From the NCBI RefSeq assembly GCF_003865075.1, contig NZ_BHWB01000001.1, positions 654,225 to 718,224 of the forward strand: 64,000 nt of DNA, in the 5' to 3' direction. Shown one piece after another: positions 54,847-63,942 of the stretch (positions are counted from its first letter, which is position 1; each line of letters starts with the position of its first letter). The stretch is from Bacteroides faecalis (GTDB lineage: Bacteria > Bacteroidota > Bacteroidia > Bacteroidales > Bacteroidaceae). Both the position numbers and the translations under genes were made by a program. The notes beneath the pieces were generated by a model. It was not told where the DNA came from and did no database searches. It was given only the letters and a program-made list of their open reading frames with translations.

Positions 54847-55194
54847 ATGATGACATTACAAGAATTAAAACAAAAAGGATACATCCTCTGTTTGCCGCAA
54901 AAGATACGCTTAGACACGGGACTCATAGGAAAATTGACATGCAATCTACATTGTAATGCCAACGCACTGATGCTACATGTAATTCCTGCTAAGATATTCT
55001 TATCAAGGGGATGGTTGGCTGTAGATGATAACGGAGACTTGATCTCTCTTCTTGATACTGATATAGACCGGAAATTAGCACTGATAGAAGATATTAGCTT
55101 GTATTTCGCATTGCAGCAGACAAAGCTACCTGATAGCAATATAGTGGTAGACATACTGACAGAGATGCCAAGGGGTAAAAAATGGAATTTCTAG
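54847..55194 (+). CDS. Small protein of unknown function
   Basis: Start at ATG 54847 (MMTLQELKQKGYILCLPQKI); an upstream GTG is in frame but lies in the likely intergenic hairpin (CTCCTCCATGTGACAGGTGGAG). About 115 residues, mixed alpha/beta, no known motif. It lies between the DGQHR gene and the ATPase gene, with 3 bp to the latter, so it is part of that operon. Confidence 0.6.
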   Translation: MMTLQELKQKGYILCLPQKIRLDTGLIGKLTCNLHCNANALMLHVIPAKIFLSRGWLAVDDNGDLISLLDTDIDRKLALIEDISLYFALQQTKLPDSNIVVDILTEMPRGKKWNF

Positions 55195-55197
55195 CTT

Positions 55198-57009
55198 ATG
55201 GACTCATTGAAAACCATATTGTGTCTTCCTTGCAGAACACCGGAGAGGGTAAAGGTTGTGATTCATCCGGGGGGAAACGGATTTGATATACCTTTTCCGT
55301 TTGGAACGATAGTAGTACCGGACACACCAGATGGATATTGCATTTCTAGTGGTTGTGGGTCAGGGAAGACCGAATCTATTAAATCGCTGATACGTCAGAA
55401 ATGGGATCAAGGTATATTATATTGCGTTGATACGAAAAGCGAATGCAACAGAATGTATCAATGGATCGTAGATAATTTGATTGGCGAGATACTACATGGA
55501 GAAACTTTAAAGTTGGATGATGTGCTGATGATTCATTCGGATGCTGATTTTGAGAAGATGAAGGAATACAAGACACATCCAGAGCAAGTGGTTCGTATTA
55601 GGATTCTAATCATCACGCATGTACGTTTCTTCACTGACCTGATTAACTATTTCTTGCTTTATGAACCGAATAATCCAAATCCGGTTGTTTCTGTATTTGA
55701 TGGTGACTTCAAGAAACTAATGCAGCAGGATAATCTGAGAAAATATATCCTTCTTGATGAAACTCCATTGTTCCTAAGACCATTCATAACTTTCTCTAAG
55801 GGTTTGTTAGGCGTATTCTCCGAGAAGAATAAAAAGGGTGGTTATCGGTGTAAGTCCCAAACGGATATAAAGGATATGTATAATACATTTGTAAAGGGAG
55901 GGAGCTTGGATTTCTATAAAGGGACAGACAGGGTTAGCCAAATCAAACGGGATGTTGTATTGGGGTTGATACCGAAGTATTACTCTGAATGGATGGGGAT
56001 GAAGGATAAAAACTGTAATATTCATTTCTATCCGTCTGACTTGATACACCCCGGTATGGGTTCCCACGTGATTATCTATGAAGGAGCAGGAGATGTGTTG
56101 TTGGGTAAAAGTTCCTACTTTAAGCTAGTTGATATAATCCCCAAGTATAATAGTCAGGTTGATTTTAGAGAATTTACTTTTGGATTGAGCAGAAAACATA
56201 GACCGGATAATGCAACGTATGCGTTATTTGTCAAGTCTGTTCGCTCTTTATGTTGTAGTTTGCTTGGGAAAGCACTGATTGTTATCTGGAAAGACTACAG
56301 GGCGGATGATGAGAGAACATTAACTAAGGAAGCAGGCAAATCGGAATGGACTGATAAACTTAGAGAAGCATTGCTGACAGAAGGATTAGCCGGAAGTAAT
56401 TTTACTGTTACATATTATGGTGCATCTGATACCAAATCAACCAATGTATACAGAGATTATCAGAATATTATCCTTTGCGGTAATTGGGATTTACCTCCGT
56501 CTGTATCGGGACAACTAAGGAAAGCGTATAACTCTAAAACTGGTCAGGATGAGTATAAATTCTGGTATACGATCCAATTACTCTCCAGAATTGGCATAAG
56601 AAAGAATGATGGACTAAAGTATACTGTCTATTACTCTTCTGATCACCCGAAGAAGTTTATCAAGTCTTTGGACGATTACCTGAATAAGAATAAGATAACC
56701 ATGAAATCGAAGAAGGCTACTACTGATCCCGTATGGATGGTACGAGTAAAATCTATAAAAGGAGGGAGTAAGTATGTAGATAAAATTGGGAAACTGATAA
56801 AATATAACCCAGCTTTGGAAAAAGCGATTAGTAATAATGACCAAACCTTTCAGATGGATATTCCTCTTAATATTATTGGGGGAATTATCCCAATGGGAGG
56901 CAAAAAACAAAGATCAAACTATAAGAGGTTAATTGATTTTATGAAGACTAGTTTAGGAATTGCCTTGAATATGCCTAATAATAGAAAATCTATAAACCCC
57001 AAACCTTAG
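55198..57009 (+). CDS. P-loop ATPase, helicase- or terminase-like
   Basis: 603 residues. Walker A ISSGCGSGKTESIKSLI (about 49-65) and Walker B KYILLDETPLF (about 181-191); RIRILIITHVRFFTDL lies between them, as motif Ia/Ib in superfamily 2. The C-terminal half has GALIVIWKDYRADDE-like strands and IILCGNWDLPPSVSGQLRKAY, reminiscent of motifs V/VI (polar-Arg), so an SF2-type helicase or translocase is likely. No nuclease or HNH motif seen. Last gene of the HTH-DGQHR-small-ATPase operon. Confidence 0.65.
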   Translation: MDSLKTILCLPCRTPERVKVVIHPGGNGFDIPFPFGTIVVPDTPDGYCISSGCGSGKTESIKSLIRQKWDQGILYCVDTKSECNRMYQWIVDNLIGEILHGETLKLDDVLMIHSDADFEKMKEYKTHPEQVVRIRILIITHVRFFTDLINYFLLYEPNNPNPVVSVFDGDFKKLMQQDNLRKYILLDETPLFLRPFITFSKGLLGVFSEKNKKGGYRCKSQTDIKDMYNTFVKGGSLDFYKGTDRVSQIKRDVVLGLIPKYYSEWMGMKDKNCNIHFYPSDLIHPGMGSHVIIYEGAGDVLLGKSSYFKLVDIIPKYNSQVDFREFTFGLSRKHRPDNATYALFVKSVRSLCCSLLGKALIVIWKDYRADDERTLTKEAGKSEWTDKLREALLTEGLAGSNFTVTYYGASDTKSTNVYRDYQNIILCGNWDLPPSVSGQLRKAYNSKTGQDEYKFWYTIQLLSRIGIRKNDGLKYTVYYSSDHPKKFIKSLDDYLNKNKITMKSKKATTDPVWMVRVKSIKGGSKYVDKIGKLIKYNPALEKAISNNDQTFQMDIPLNIIGGIIPMGGKKQRSNYKRLIDFMKTSLGIALNMPNNRKSINPKP

Positions 57010-57876
57010 TCCGTATTTTTGAAATTGCGGTATAATATATATAAGAGTATAAAAATACGGAGTAGTAGAAAATTATCATAAAGATAGTATTAATGAAAAC
57101 AAATGTTGTTTTCATGAGGAAGTATCTCCCAAAGGAGACACTTTCTCCATGTTAGTGAAGTTATGTAATGTATTAATTGTTTCAATGTATTTGCTTGTTA
57201 TCCTTTATATATAGCTTCATTATTTCCCCTTCATTTAATCCAATTAGCCATGCAAATAAAAATGACGGACATAATTGAAAACTATGAAGGGATGAGTTTA
57301 GAAGCTAAATCATTATTGTCTCAAGTACCCCATTTATTCCAATTATCACTCTCATTGTCTAATTTATCATTTCTCCGAAATCTCCATATCCCAATGAATC
57401 CCTAATTGACAACAGGGGGGATTGTCCAAGTGCGGAGCGAGAGTGAACCCTTTAGAGTATGTCTGTGGGAGTGACGTTATTGTCTTTCGTAGTGTAACGG
57501 AAAAAGAATAGTCACGAGTTTCTTTAGAGACATACGTGGTGAACGTAAGCGTTAATAAAAGAATGATAACTATGCCGCAATTTCAAAATGCCGGAGTTGC
57601 TGTTTCAGTCTCATGCAACATGGGGAATAACCATAGATAACACCTCTTTTAACTGTTACAAAAGATCGAATATTGAAGAGTATAGTTTTAGAAGCAAACT
57701 TAATTCCTGTATAAAGATAGGTAAAACTATATATAGTTCAAAAATGAAGAAAAGAGTTTTATTGTGCATATTAAGCTTTTCTTGAGATTAAACAAGCGAA
57801 TTTTGTGATATTAATATCAAAAAATGTAATCTATATATCGTTTTTTGATATATTATAAACAATAATCGAGATTATT
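57010..57876. other. Long non-coding stretch with dyad element
   Basis: No supported gene in almost 870 bp. A 65-codon frame at 57588-57785 lacks a ribosome site and any resemblance. The stretch contains nested dyads at 57457-57535 (listed separately) and TTTTTTGATATATTA-like AT tracts before the AAA gene. Confidence 0.5.
57457..57535. other. Nested stem-loop (possible structured RNA)
   Basis: Three nested stems: GTATGTCT (57457-57464) with AGACATAC (57528-57535), GTGA (57471-57474) with TCAC (57512-57515), and CGTTA (57475-57479) with TAACG (57495-57499). It lies about 380 bp before the AAA ATPase start. Confidence 0.4.
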
Positions 57877-57879
57877 TTG

Positions 57880-57887
57880 TATATTTG
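57880..57887 (+). promoter_or_regulatory. -7 box of the AAA/protease operon
   Basis: TATATTTG 26 bp before the ATG at 57913. It supports this start, since an in-frame TTG at 57877 would lie before the transcript. Confidence 0.5.
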
Positions 57888-57912
57888 CCGTGAATATTAT
57901 AAATATGAAACT

Positions 57913-59004
57913 ATGTATACTGAAATAACAAAGATAATTGAATGTGGGTTATCAAAGGATAGTGCAAGGGTTGCAATGTATGCAAAGCTCTTGGCGGAGA
58001 AATACGAAGCAGACGGTGAAAAAAAAATGTCTGCTAAGATACGTAGCTTATTAGATAGTAATATTAAGAAAAACTCTCTAATAACAGAGCAGTTTTTAAA
58101 TCTGCCTGTTGATAATGAAACAAGGCTGAGTATAGCGGATATTTTATCACCAGAAATTAATACAACAGAGTTGATTCTCTCTAACTCTGTTCAAGAAGCA
58201 GTAAAAGAGTTTGTTGAAGTTATAGAGCATAAAGAAAAATTTATGGCTTTAGGAATTGAAATACATAACTCTCTTTTGTTATATGGTCCTCCCGGATGTG
58301 GAAAGACTTCACTAGCTAAATATATAGCGAAATCTATTCAACTTCCTATCATTATAGCTCGTTTGGACTCTATGATATCATCTCTGTTAGGTAATACATC
58401 TAAGAATATTAGAAAATTATTTGAGTTTGCGGATAACAAACCTTGTATTTTATTTTTGGATGAGTTTGATGCTATTGCCAAGAATCGTAAAGACCAGAAT
58501 GAACAAGGAGAATTAAAAAGGGTTATAAATAGCCTTTTACAAAATATAGATGATTTTTTAGCTAATGGAAATATTTTAATTGCAGCAACAAATCATCAAG
58601 AATTATTAGATGATGCTATTTGGAGAAGATTTGAAAAGGTTATATTTATTGATAGACCTGGCTTGGCTGAGAAAAAAGGATTAATAAATAGTTTAATATC
58701 CAAGTTTGCTAATAGTTTAACCAAATCTGATGTGGAAAAAATGGCGTTAATGTTAGACAATCTATCATATTCAGAAATAAAAAAGGTCATTAATGGGTCA
58801 ATAACAAAATCTGTTATTAACAATAGGAATGAATTTAATCTGGTAGATGTTGTATATGGCTATTTTCAATATCAACATTCAAATGAATATACAGAAGAAG
58901 AACTTGTTAGATTTTTAAGTGAAAACAATATAAGTCAAAAAGAAATAGCCAAGTTCATAGGAACTTCAATAAGGCAAATCAGGAACTCTTTAAATTTAAA
59001 ATAA
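57913..59004 (+). CDS. AAA+ ATPase of an ATPase-subtilase pair
   Basis: Start at ATG 57913 (MYTEITKIIECGLSKDSARV), 363 residues. N-terminal helical domain (to about 85), then one AAA+ module: Walker A LLYGPPGCGKTSLAKYIA (about 123-140), Walker B CILFLDEFDAIA (178-189), sensor-1 ILIAATNH and arginine finger AIWRRFEKVIFI. This is the Cdc48/FtsH-like clade without a protease domain. The C-terminus adds a small HTH, SEENNISQKEIAKFIGTS-IRQI. The protease gene starts 1 bp after its stop codon. Likely it selects or unfolds targets for the protease, or regulates it. Confidence 0.82.
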   Translation: MYTEITKIIECGLSKDSARVAMYAKLLAEKYEADGEKKMSAKIRSLLDSNIKKNSLITEQFLNLPVDNETRLSIADILSPEINTTELILSNSVQEAVKEFVEVIEHKEKFMALGIEIHNSLLLYGPPGCGKTSLAKYIAKSIQLPIIIARLDSMISSLLGNTSKNIRKLFEFADNKPCILFLDEFDAIAKNRKDQNEQGELKRVINSLLQNIDDFLANGNILIAATNHQELLDDAIWRRFEKVIFIDRPGLAEKKGLINSLISKFANSLTKSDVEKMALMLDNLSYSEIKKVINGSITKSVINNRNEFNLVDVVYGYFQYQHSNEYTEEELVRFLSENNISQKEIAKFIGTSIRQIRNSLNLK

Positions 59005-59005
59005 T

Positions 59006-61333
59006 ATGAAAAAGTATCTACCAATTAAATTTTATCAGAAACGAGAAATTACAGATGATCGTTTAACTAATGCTGGAGGCTCTAAAGATGATCCTTCTTG
59101 GGTGTTACATGGAGAAAGTCTAGAAGAGAGAGCTGGATTACTGAGTACAGGTATTGACGATATTATAAAAACTATTGAAATCAAACCGGATAAATATGAT
59201 TATATTCCTTCTATAATTGCAGTTGAATTAGATGAAAATGCTGTTGCTAAAACGCATAGAAACTCTATTAAAGAAATATTCAATCAAGAGAGAGATAAAA
59301 ATAATGTAATTGGTTTTAATAATGAGAACGAACTCTTAATAAAGGTTGATTCTGTGAATGATGCAACAAAAATAAAGAGAAAACTCAATAACTCAATCAG
59401 ATATGCAAAAGGTATTTCTGCTATTACTAATATTGCAGCATATCAGCCTATAATAGAAAATACCGAAAATAGCAAAGATAGAAAAATAATCAAAGTGTCA
59501 TTATTTAATTACTTTGATTACAGTTTAAATCAAGCTGTAAAATCTGCATTTCATGACTTATGTAAAGAAAATAATATAATATCAAAAGAGGTCTTTTATA
59601 CAAATGATTTAATTATTTTTAGATTAGAGAATGTTGAATCTAATGAACAATATTTGAAATTGGAAGAGTTTCCTGCCATAGAATATATCATTCCTATGCC
59701 CCAATTCAAAATCTCTAACCAAGAAATAAAACAAAGTATTGACATTGAGTTAGAGAAACCAAAACCTGATAAAGAATATCCAGTCGTAGGAATACTTGAT
59801 GGAGGTATTGAACAAACGCAACAATTATCTGAATGGATTATTGGTTCTAATAATTCATATCCCGATGAGTTGCTTGATAAGTCACATGGCACATTTATTG
59901 GTGGAATAGTGACTTATGGTGATTCCTTAGAAGGGAAAATTATTACTGGAGTGAATGGATGTAAGATTTTTGATGCAGCAGTTTTTCCTGACACCAATAA
60001 AGAAAATATTACAGAAGATGAACTTATTGAAAATATAAGAGAAAATATAAAGTCTCATCCAGAAATTAAAATATGGAACATGTCACTTGGCTATGAATGT
60101 ATGGAGGCTGATTCTGATAACTTTTCAGCTTTTGCTATGGTGCTTGATGACATTCAACAACAATATAATATTATAATATGTAAATCAGCAGGTAATTGTT
60201 CTAATTTCTTATCAAATAGACCGACTGGACGAATAACAATCCCTGCTGAAAGTATAGCATCTTTAGTTGTAGGTTCTGTTGGAAATGATGGAACTCCTTC
60301 TGTCTTTTCTAGAAAAGGATTCGGTCCTGCCAATATTCATAAGCCAGACCTAGTTAGTTTTGGGGGAAATATGATAAAAGTTGGTGAGAAATATATCATG
60401 GACGGTGTTAAATCTTTTGCGACAAATGGTAGCTTTGTGGAGAACCTTGGAACAAGTTTTGCAGCTCCAAGATTAGCAACACTTCTTGCTGGACTAGATT
60501 TTAAAATAGCGGAAGAATTTGATCCATTATTATTGAAAGCTCTTGCTATCCACTCTGCTAAATATCCTGATACTAAGTTATCTCAAATAGACCGTGTTCA
60601 ACTAATGGGATATGGAATTCCTGATACGGTAGAAAATATTCTATATAATTCAGACTATGAGATTACCCTTATTCAATCTGATAGAATTACAAAAGGAAGC
60701 TTTATGGAAATACTAGAGTTTCCTTATCCGGAATCATTGATTGACCAGCATGGTTTTTATTATGGAGACGTAACGGTTACTCTTGTTACTTCTCCGGTAT
60801 TGTTTGCTGGTAATGGAGCTGAATATTGTCAGTCTGATATTGATGTAAAGTTCGGGACATTTGATGAAATCAAACAACTCAAAATTACCCAAGGAAGAAG
60901 AAACGAATACGGACCAGATGGGTTTGAAAATCTTCTGATGCCAGATAATTATGGAAGGAGATTTATTAATGCTGATTTTGACAATCCTTTTACTAGGGAA
61001 CGTACATTGCTGAAATATGGGAAGAAATATCAGCCTGTAAAAAAGTGGCATTTTAACTTAGGTGAATTAACTCCCGCAAATAAAGTAAAATATCTAACAG
61101 CTCCTAAAAAATGGGGACTTAGACTTACGGGATTATACAGGGATTTTGCTGAAACTAGAGCTGTTATAGATGGTGAACAGTTATTCCAAGATTTTTGTTT
61201 GATAATAACAATAAAAGACCCTAATCAAGAAAAAATGGTTTACAATGAAGTTGCCCACTTGCTAGAAAGTAGAAGTTTTATTCATAATGATATAACTTTA
61301 AGGGATTCTATTCAAACACAAGTTAGAATATAA
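59006..61333 (+). CDS. Subtilisin-like S8 peptidase paired with the AAA ATPase
   Basis: 775 residues, no signal peptide, so intracellular. Catalytic triad in the S8 order: D265 (VVGILDGGIEQ), H294 (DKSHGTFIGG) and S484 (NLGTSFAAPRLA), with oxyanion N397 (KSAGNCSN). An N-terminal domain of 250 residues and a 290-residue C-terminal beta-rich domain flank it. AAA ATPase plus subtilase gene pairs recur in bacteria and have been predicted as immune or conflict modules; the target is not known. Gap to the ATPase gene is 1 bp. Confidence 0.85.
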   Translation: MKKYLPIKFYQKREITDDRLTNAGGSKDDPSWVLHGESLEERAGLLSTGIDDIIKTIEIKPDKYDYIPSIIAVELDENAVAKTHRNSIKEIFNQERDKNNVIGFNNENELLIKVDSVNDATKIKRKLNNSIRYAKGISAITNIAAYQPIIENTENSKDRKIIKVSLFNYFDYSLNQAVKSAFHDLCKENNIISKEVFYTNDLIIFRLENVESNEQYLKLEEFPAIEYIIPMPQFKISNQEIKQSIDIELEKPKPDKEYPVVGILDGGIEQTQQLSEWIIGSNNSYPDELLDKSHGTFIGGIVTYGDSLEGKIITGVNGCKIFDAAVFPDTNKENITEDELIENIRENIKSHPEIKIWNMSLGYECMEADSDNFSAFAMVLDDIQQQYNIIICKSAGNCSNFLSNRPTGRITIPAESIASLVVGSVGNDGTPSVFSRKGFGPANIHKPDLVSFGGNMIKVGEKYIMDGVKSFATNGSFVENLGTSFAAPRLATLLAGLDFKIAEEFDPLLLKALAIHSAKYPDTKLSQIDRVQLMGYGIPDTVENILYNSDYEITLIQSDRITKGSFMEILEFPYPESLIDQHGFYYGDVTVTLVTSPVLFAGNGAEYCQSDIDVKFGTFDEIKQLKITQGRRNEYGPDGFENLLMPDNYGRRFINADFDNPFTRERTLLKYGKKYQPVKKWHFNLGELTPANKVKYLTAPKKWGLRLTGLYRDFAETRAVIDGEQLFQDFCLIITIKDPNQEKMVYNEVAHLLESRSFIHNDITLRDSIQTQVRI

Positions 61334-61492
61334 TTTATTATTTACATAATTTTCTCCTGTTTATCTAAAAGATAACATGTTTTTAGGTTTTAGGATTATG
61401 GGAGTGCTGTTTTTTCATAAATACGAAACTATATAGAAGATTAGTAAATCAAAGCTGAGAGGACAGATCGTCTGGCAGGAAAATTTTAAAAG

Positions 61493-61525
61493 CAAGGGAA
61501 GATAGATCATATTCCACCTTCCCTT
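61493..61525 (-). terminator. Terminator of the minus-strand group
   Basis: AAGGGAAG pairs with CTTCCCTT; read on the minus strand a T-rich tail follows. It lies at the convergent end shared with the protease gene. Confidence 0.65.
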
Positions 61526-61532
61526 TCCTTTT

Positions 61533-61970
61533 TTAATACGCCAAAGCAAAAATAATCTTATCCGGCATTATTCCAACTTCCGCTAATTTCAACTTGCTTC
61601 CTCCAAGTTTAATCGCTGACTTCTTATAGCACTCAATAAATTCCTCCTTTGGCATAAAGAATGGATAACCATACGGAACCCCTCCCCAATAGACGGGAAC
61701 TTTAAAACCATCGAATCCATGACCTGTTATGATCTTTGCATCGGTACAATAGATTGTCTCTGGATTATAATTAAGCCAATCTATCTCACCATCCCTATAT
61801 TTGCGCGTAAATATTAGCTCCAAAGTCTTCTCGGATGTAATATCTATTTTGAATCTAATCCCACCGCTAGAGAACTTATCTAAATCCATCTGTATTTCAT
61901 TTTCGATTTCACTAATTTCTTGTTTGGCGAGATCATACACTTTGCCCATTACAAATATTTTCTTTTTCAT
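61533..61970 (-). CDS. Small protein of unknown function, 145 residues
   Basis: Begins MKKKIFVMGKVYDLAKQEIS; mixed alpha/beta, no motif I know (PVYWGGVPYGYPFFMPKEEF is distinctive). It is last in a minus-strand group of three genes with gaps of 24 and 1 bp. Function unknown. Confidence 0.6.
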   Translation of the reverse strand: MKKKIFVMGKVYDLAKQEISEIENEIQMDLDKFSSGGIRFKIDITSEKTLELIFTRKYRDGEIDWLNYNPETIYCTDAKIITGHGFDGFKVPVYWGGVPYGYPFFMPKEEFIECYKKSAIKLGGSKLKLAEVGIMPDKIIFALAY

Positions 61971-61994
61971 ATTATTCTAATTTTCTTTCTATTA

Positions 61995-62534
61995 TTATTG
62001 ATATTTCTCCTTGTCCATCAGTTTTAAACTTAGTTTCTCGTAATTAACAAGTTGGCATAACCGATCTTCATATGTATCTATCAGCCATTGCATACTAACC
62101 AATGAATGCCCATCTTCATCTTTATATAGTTCCTCATCTTCATCCGCTATATCTGTCATATCAGAGGTAGTCAGACTGAATATATGAGCAGCCAATTCTA
62201 TACGTACATAATTAGCATCATTAGTCCCATATAGTTGAGGGGGGTATTTTATTTGGATGAATACTGCATTCTCAAAACAACTGATTCTGTGTCTGACTGG
62301 AATATCAGAGAGCCCGTCCATTAGAAGCTCGACTATGGGGTAATCTACTTCCCGTATATCTCCTGTATAATAACACTTCATCGTTTCCACTCTAAAATTG
62401 GCTATCAAAGACAAGTCCTGTATTGGCATCTTTGCTAGCCGGGAGTATAAAATTCCGTTATCATCAATATAGCTTTCGGGATCAGTACATTTCAATTCTT
62501 TATCTCTTGCTGTTGAAAATCTTTTTACTTTCAT
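61995..62534 (-). CDS. Small protein of unknown function, 179 residues
   Basis: Begins MKVKRFSTARDKELKCTDPE; acidic with an Asp/Glu-rich patch (DIADEDEELYKDEDG). No family recognised. Its start codon is 1 bp from the stop of the previous gene in the group (62536), so the two are cotranscribed. Confidence 0.6.
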   Translation of the reverse strand: MKVKRFSTARDKELKCTDPESYIDDNGILYSRLAKMPIQDLSLIANFRVETMKCYYTGDIREVDYPIVELLMDGLSDIPVRHRISCFENAVFIQIKYPPQLYGTNDANYVRIELAAHIFSLTTSDMTDIADEDEELYKDEDGHSLVSMQWLIDTYEDRLCQLVNYEKLSLKLMDKEKYQ

Positions 62535-62535
62535 A

Positions 62536-62865
62536 TTACTTAGTTTTTTGTGATTTAATAATTAAGGTTGTGTTGTAATTCTCTTTCAGATATTTTTGGA
62601 GTTGGGAATATCTGTCTACCCTGCATCTTCCACGTGGACATAGACTAAAAATCTCTTTAAGGCTTATTTCTAGTATCAATCCTTGCTCATTCTTGTTCGT
62701 TACCAATGGAGAAGCCAGTTGAGGAAAATATTCTCCTAAAGCCTTTATATCATCGGAGAATTTATTCGTTTGCTCTTTCGAATCGGAGTGTGATTCTACC
62801 GGAGTTTTTGGTATGTCACTACAATCTTTATTGAGCGAATACCAGAGTTGGGATGTATCTGTCAT
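62536..62865 (-). CDS. Small protein of unknown function, 109 residues
   Basis: Begins MTDTSQLWYSLNKDCSDIPK. The C-terminal half, LEISLKEIFSLCPRGRCRVDRYSQLQKYLKENY, is helical and basic. It is the first gene of the three-gene group. Function unknown; possibly an element-encoded regulator. Confidence 0.55.
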   Translation of the reverse strand: MTDTSQLWYSLNKDCSDIPKTPVESHSDSKEQTNKFSDDIKALGEYFPQLASPLVTNKNEQGLILEISLKEIFSLCPRGRCRVDRYSQLQKYLKENYNTTLIIKSQKTK

Positions 62866-62944
62866 AAATTAAAGTATTTAATTCATAGTTAGGGATTTCA
62901 AGGTTTTGTAACAGAGTTTCGGCATTTTTTGAGTAGGGAGAAAA

Positions 62945-62980
62945 TAAAAACGAGATACCAACTTAATGATACCTCGTTAA
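62945..62980 (-). terminator. Probable terminator of the small acidic gene
   Basis: AACGAG (62949-62954) and CTCGTT (62973-62978) form the base of an imperfect stem; the plus-strand A run before it is a T run on the minus strand. Confidence 0.5.
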
Positions 62981-62997
62981 TGATAGCTCTCTATAAT

Positions 62998-63138
62998 TTA
63001 ATCATCGTTATAGCCTTCATCTGGATCGTCACCTTCTTCAGGTCTATCTATATCCCATTCTGTCCATGGGTCTCCTGTATAAACATCCCCATCGTCATCA
63101 TTGTCATCTCTATACATTTCTAAAGATCTTTCTTTCAT
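62998..63138 (-). CDS. Very small acidic protein, 46 residues
   Basis: Reads MKERSLEMYRDDNDDDGDVY, then TGDPWTEWDIDRPEEGDDPD and EGYNDD. 19 of its 46 residues are Asp or Glu. It is followed by a hairpin terminator and lies between the DUF3944-type gene and the three-gene group, all on the minus strand. Composition resembles DNA-mimic or inhibitor proteins, but no assignment can be made. Confidence 0.5.
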   Translation of the reverse strand: MKERSLEMYRDDNDDDGDVYTGDPWTEWDIDRPEEGDDPDEGYNDD

Positions 63139-63163
63139 ACTCTTATCTGATTTATTAGTGTTA

Positions 63164-63888
63164 TTATTCTAACAACATTTGAGAACGTCTACGCATATAT
63201 ATAATTTGAATTACGGAAGGTATTGTTACACGATAAGCAGGACCAGCTACATCAACTAAAGTCCATAAAACGGTCACTAGCCATCCTATTGGTCCAGCGA
63301 AAACACTTATATATTTAGTCAATCCGGCATTTAAAGCTAATGAAAGCCCTCTGCCTAATAAAGTTTGAGCAACTGCATTTGCAACAATCACAGCCATCTT
63401 ATATGGAGCAAACCCACCATTTCTAATAGCCATTTGTAATGCGATTGTCATCCCTTGCTTAGTAGGAGTCTGAGTTTTTATATTCATCTCATCACAAGCT
63501 TTTTCATATCTTCTGCTGTCATCTGTTCCAGTGAATCTGTTAATATTTTCTGTAGGAGATATTCTTCTATCATTTCTATAGAAGCGTTCTTATTGTAATT
63601 GACTTTCATTCTATTACAAACATCAAATAGGATCGTTCGGTATGTAACACCAGTTTTTCTTATACAATTAGCGATCGTGTTACCGCCAAATAGCTGAAAT
63701 TCATTCGCTATATCTTCCCACATGCTAGTGAGATGATCGGGATAACATTGGAGATAAGCATTACTTTTTGTCAAAGTTTCCAAATAACGCTTCTTTCCAT
63801 CCTTATCTGTAGTTAAGTAATCCACTAGGATTTGTAAGTCTTCATTCTTGCAGAAAGCAAGAAATTCTAAATCTTTGTCTTCTTTCAT
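63164..63888 (-). pseudogene. DUF3944/UPF0174 (YaaW-like) gene, frameshifted
   Basis: Two frames overlapping by 4 bp make one protein of the YaaW/UPF0174 family. 63888-63484 gives DLEFLAFCKNEDLQILVDYL, then FGGNTIANCIRKTGVTYRTI; 63487-63164 gives GGFAPYKMAVIVANAVAQTL, then FAGPIGWLVTVLWTLVDVAG and AYRVTIPSVIQIIYMRR. Restoring one base around 63485-63492 (KKLVMEMNIKTQTPTKQG) aligns with the intact family, so a deletion is more likely than two genes. Because the stop and start overlap as ATGA, coupled translation could still yield two halves. Confidence 0.72.
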
Positions 63889-63942
63889 AGTTATTCTTCT
63901 ATATATTCAACTTTAATCACCCATTACATTATAATAAGCAGT

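Noticed and set aside
57457..57535. Retron non-coding RNA for the neighbouring genes
   Set aside because: No reverse transcriptase is encoded anywhere near it.
57588..57785. 65-codon frame before the AAA ATPase
   Set aside because: No start context and no resemblance; lies in a gene-free stretch with dyads.
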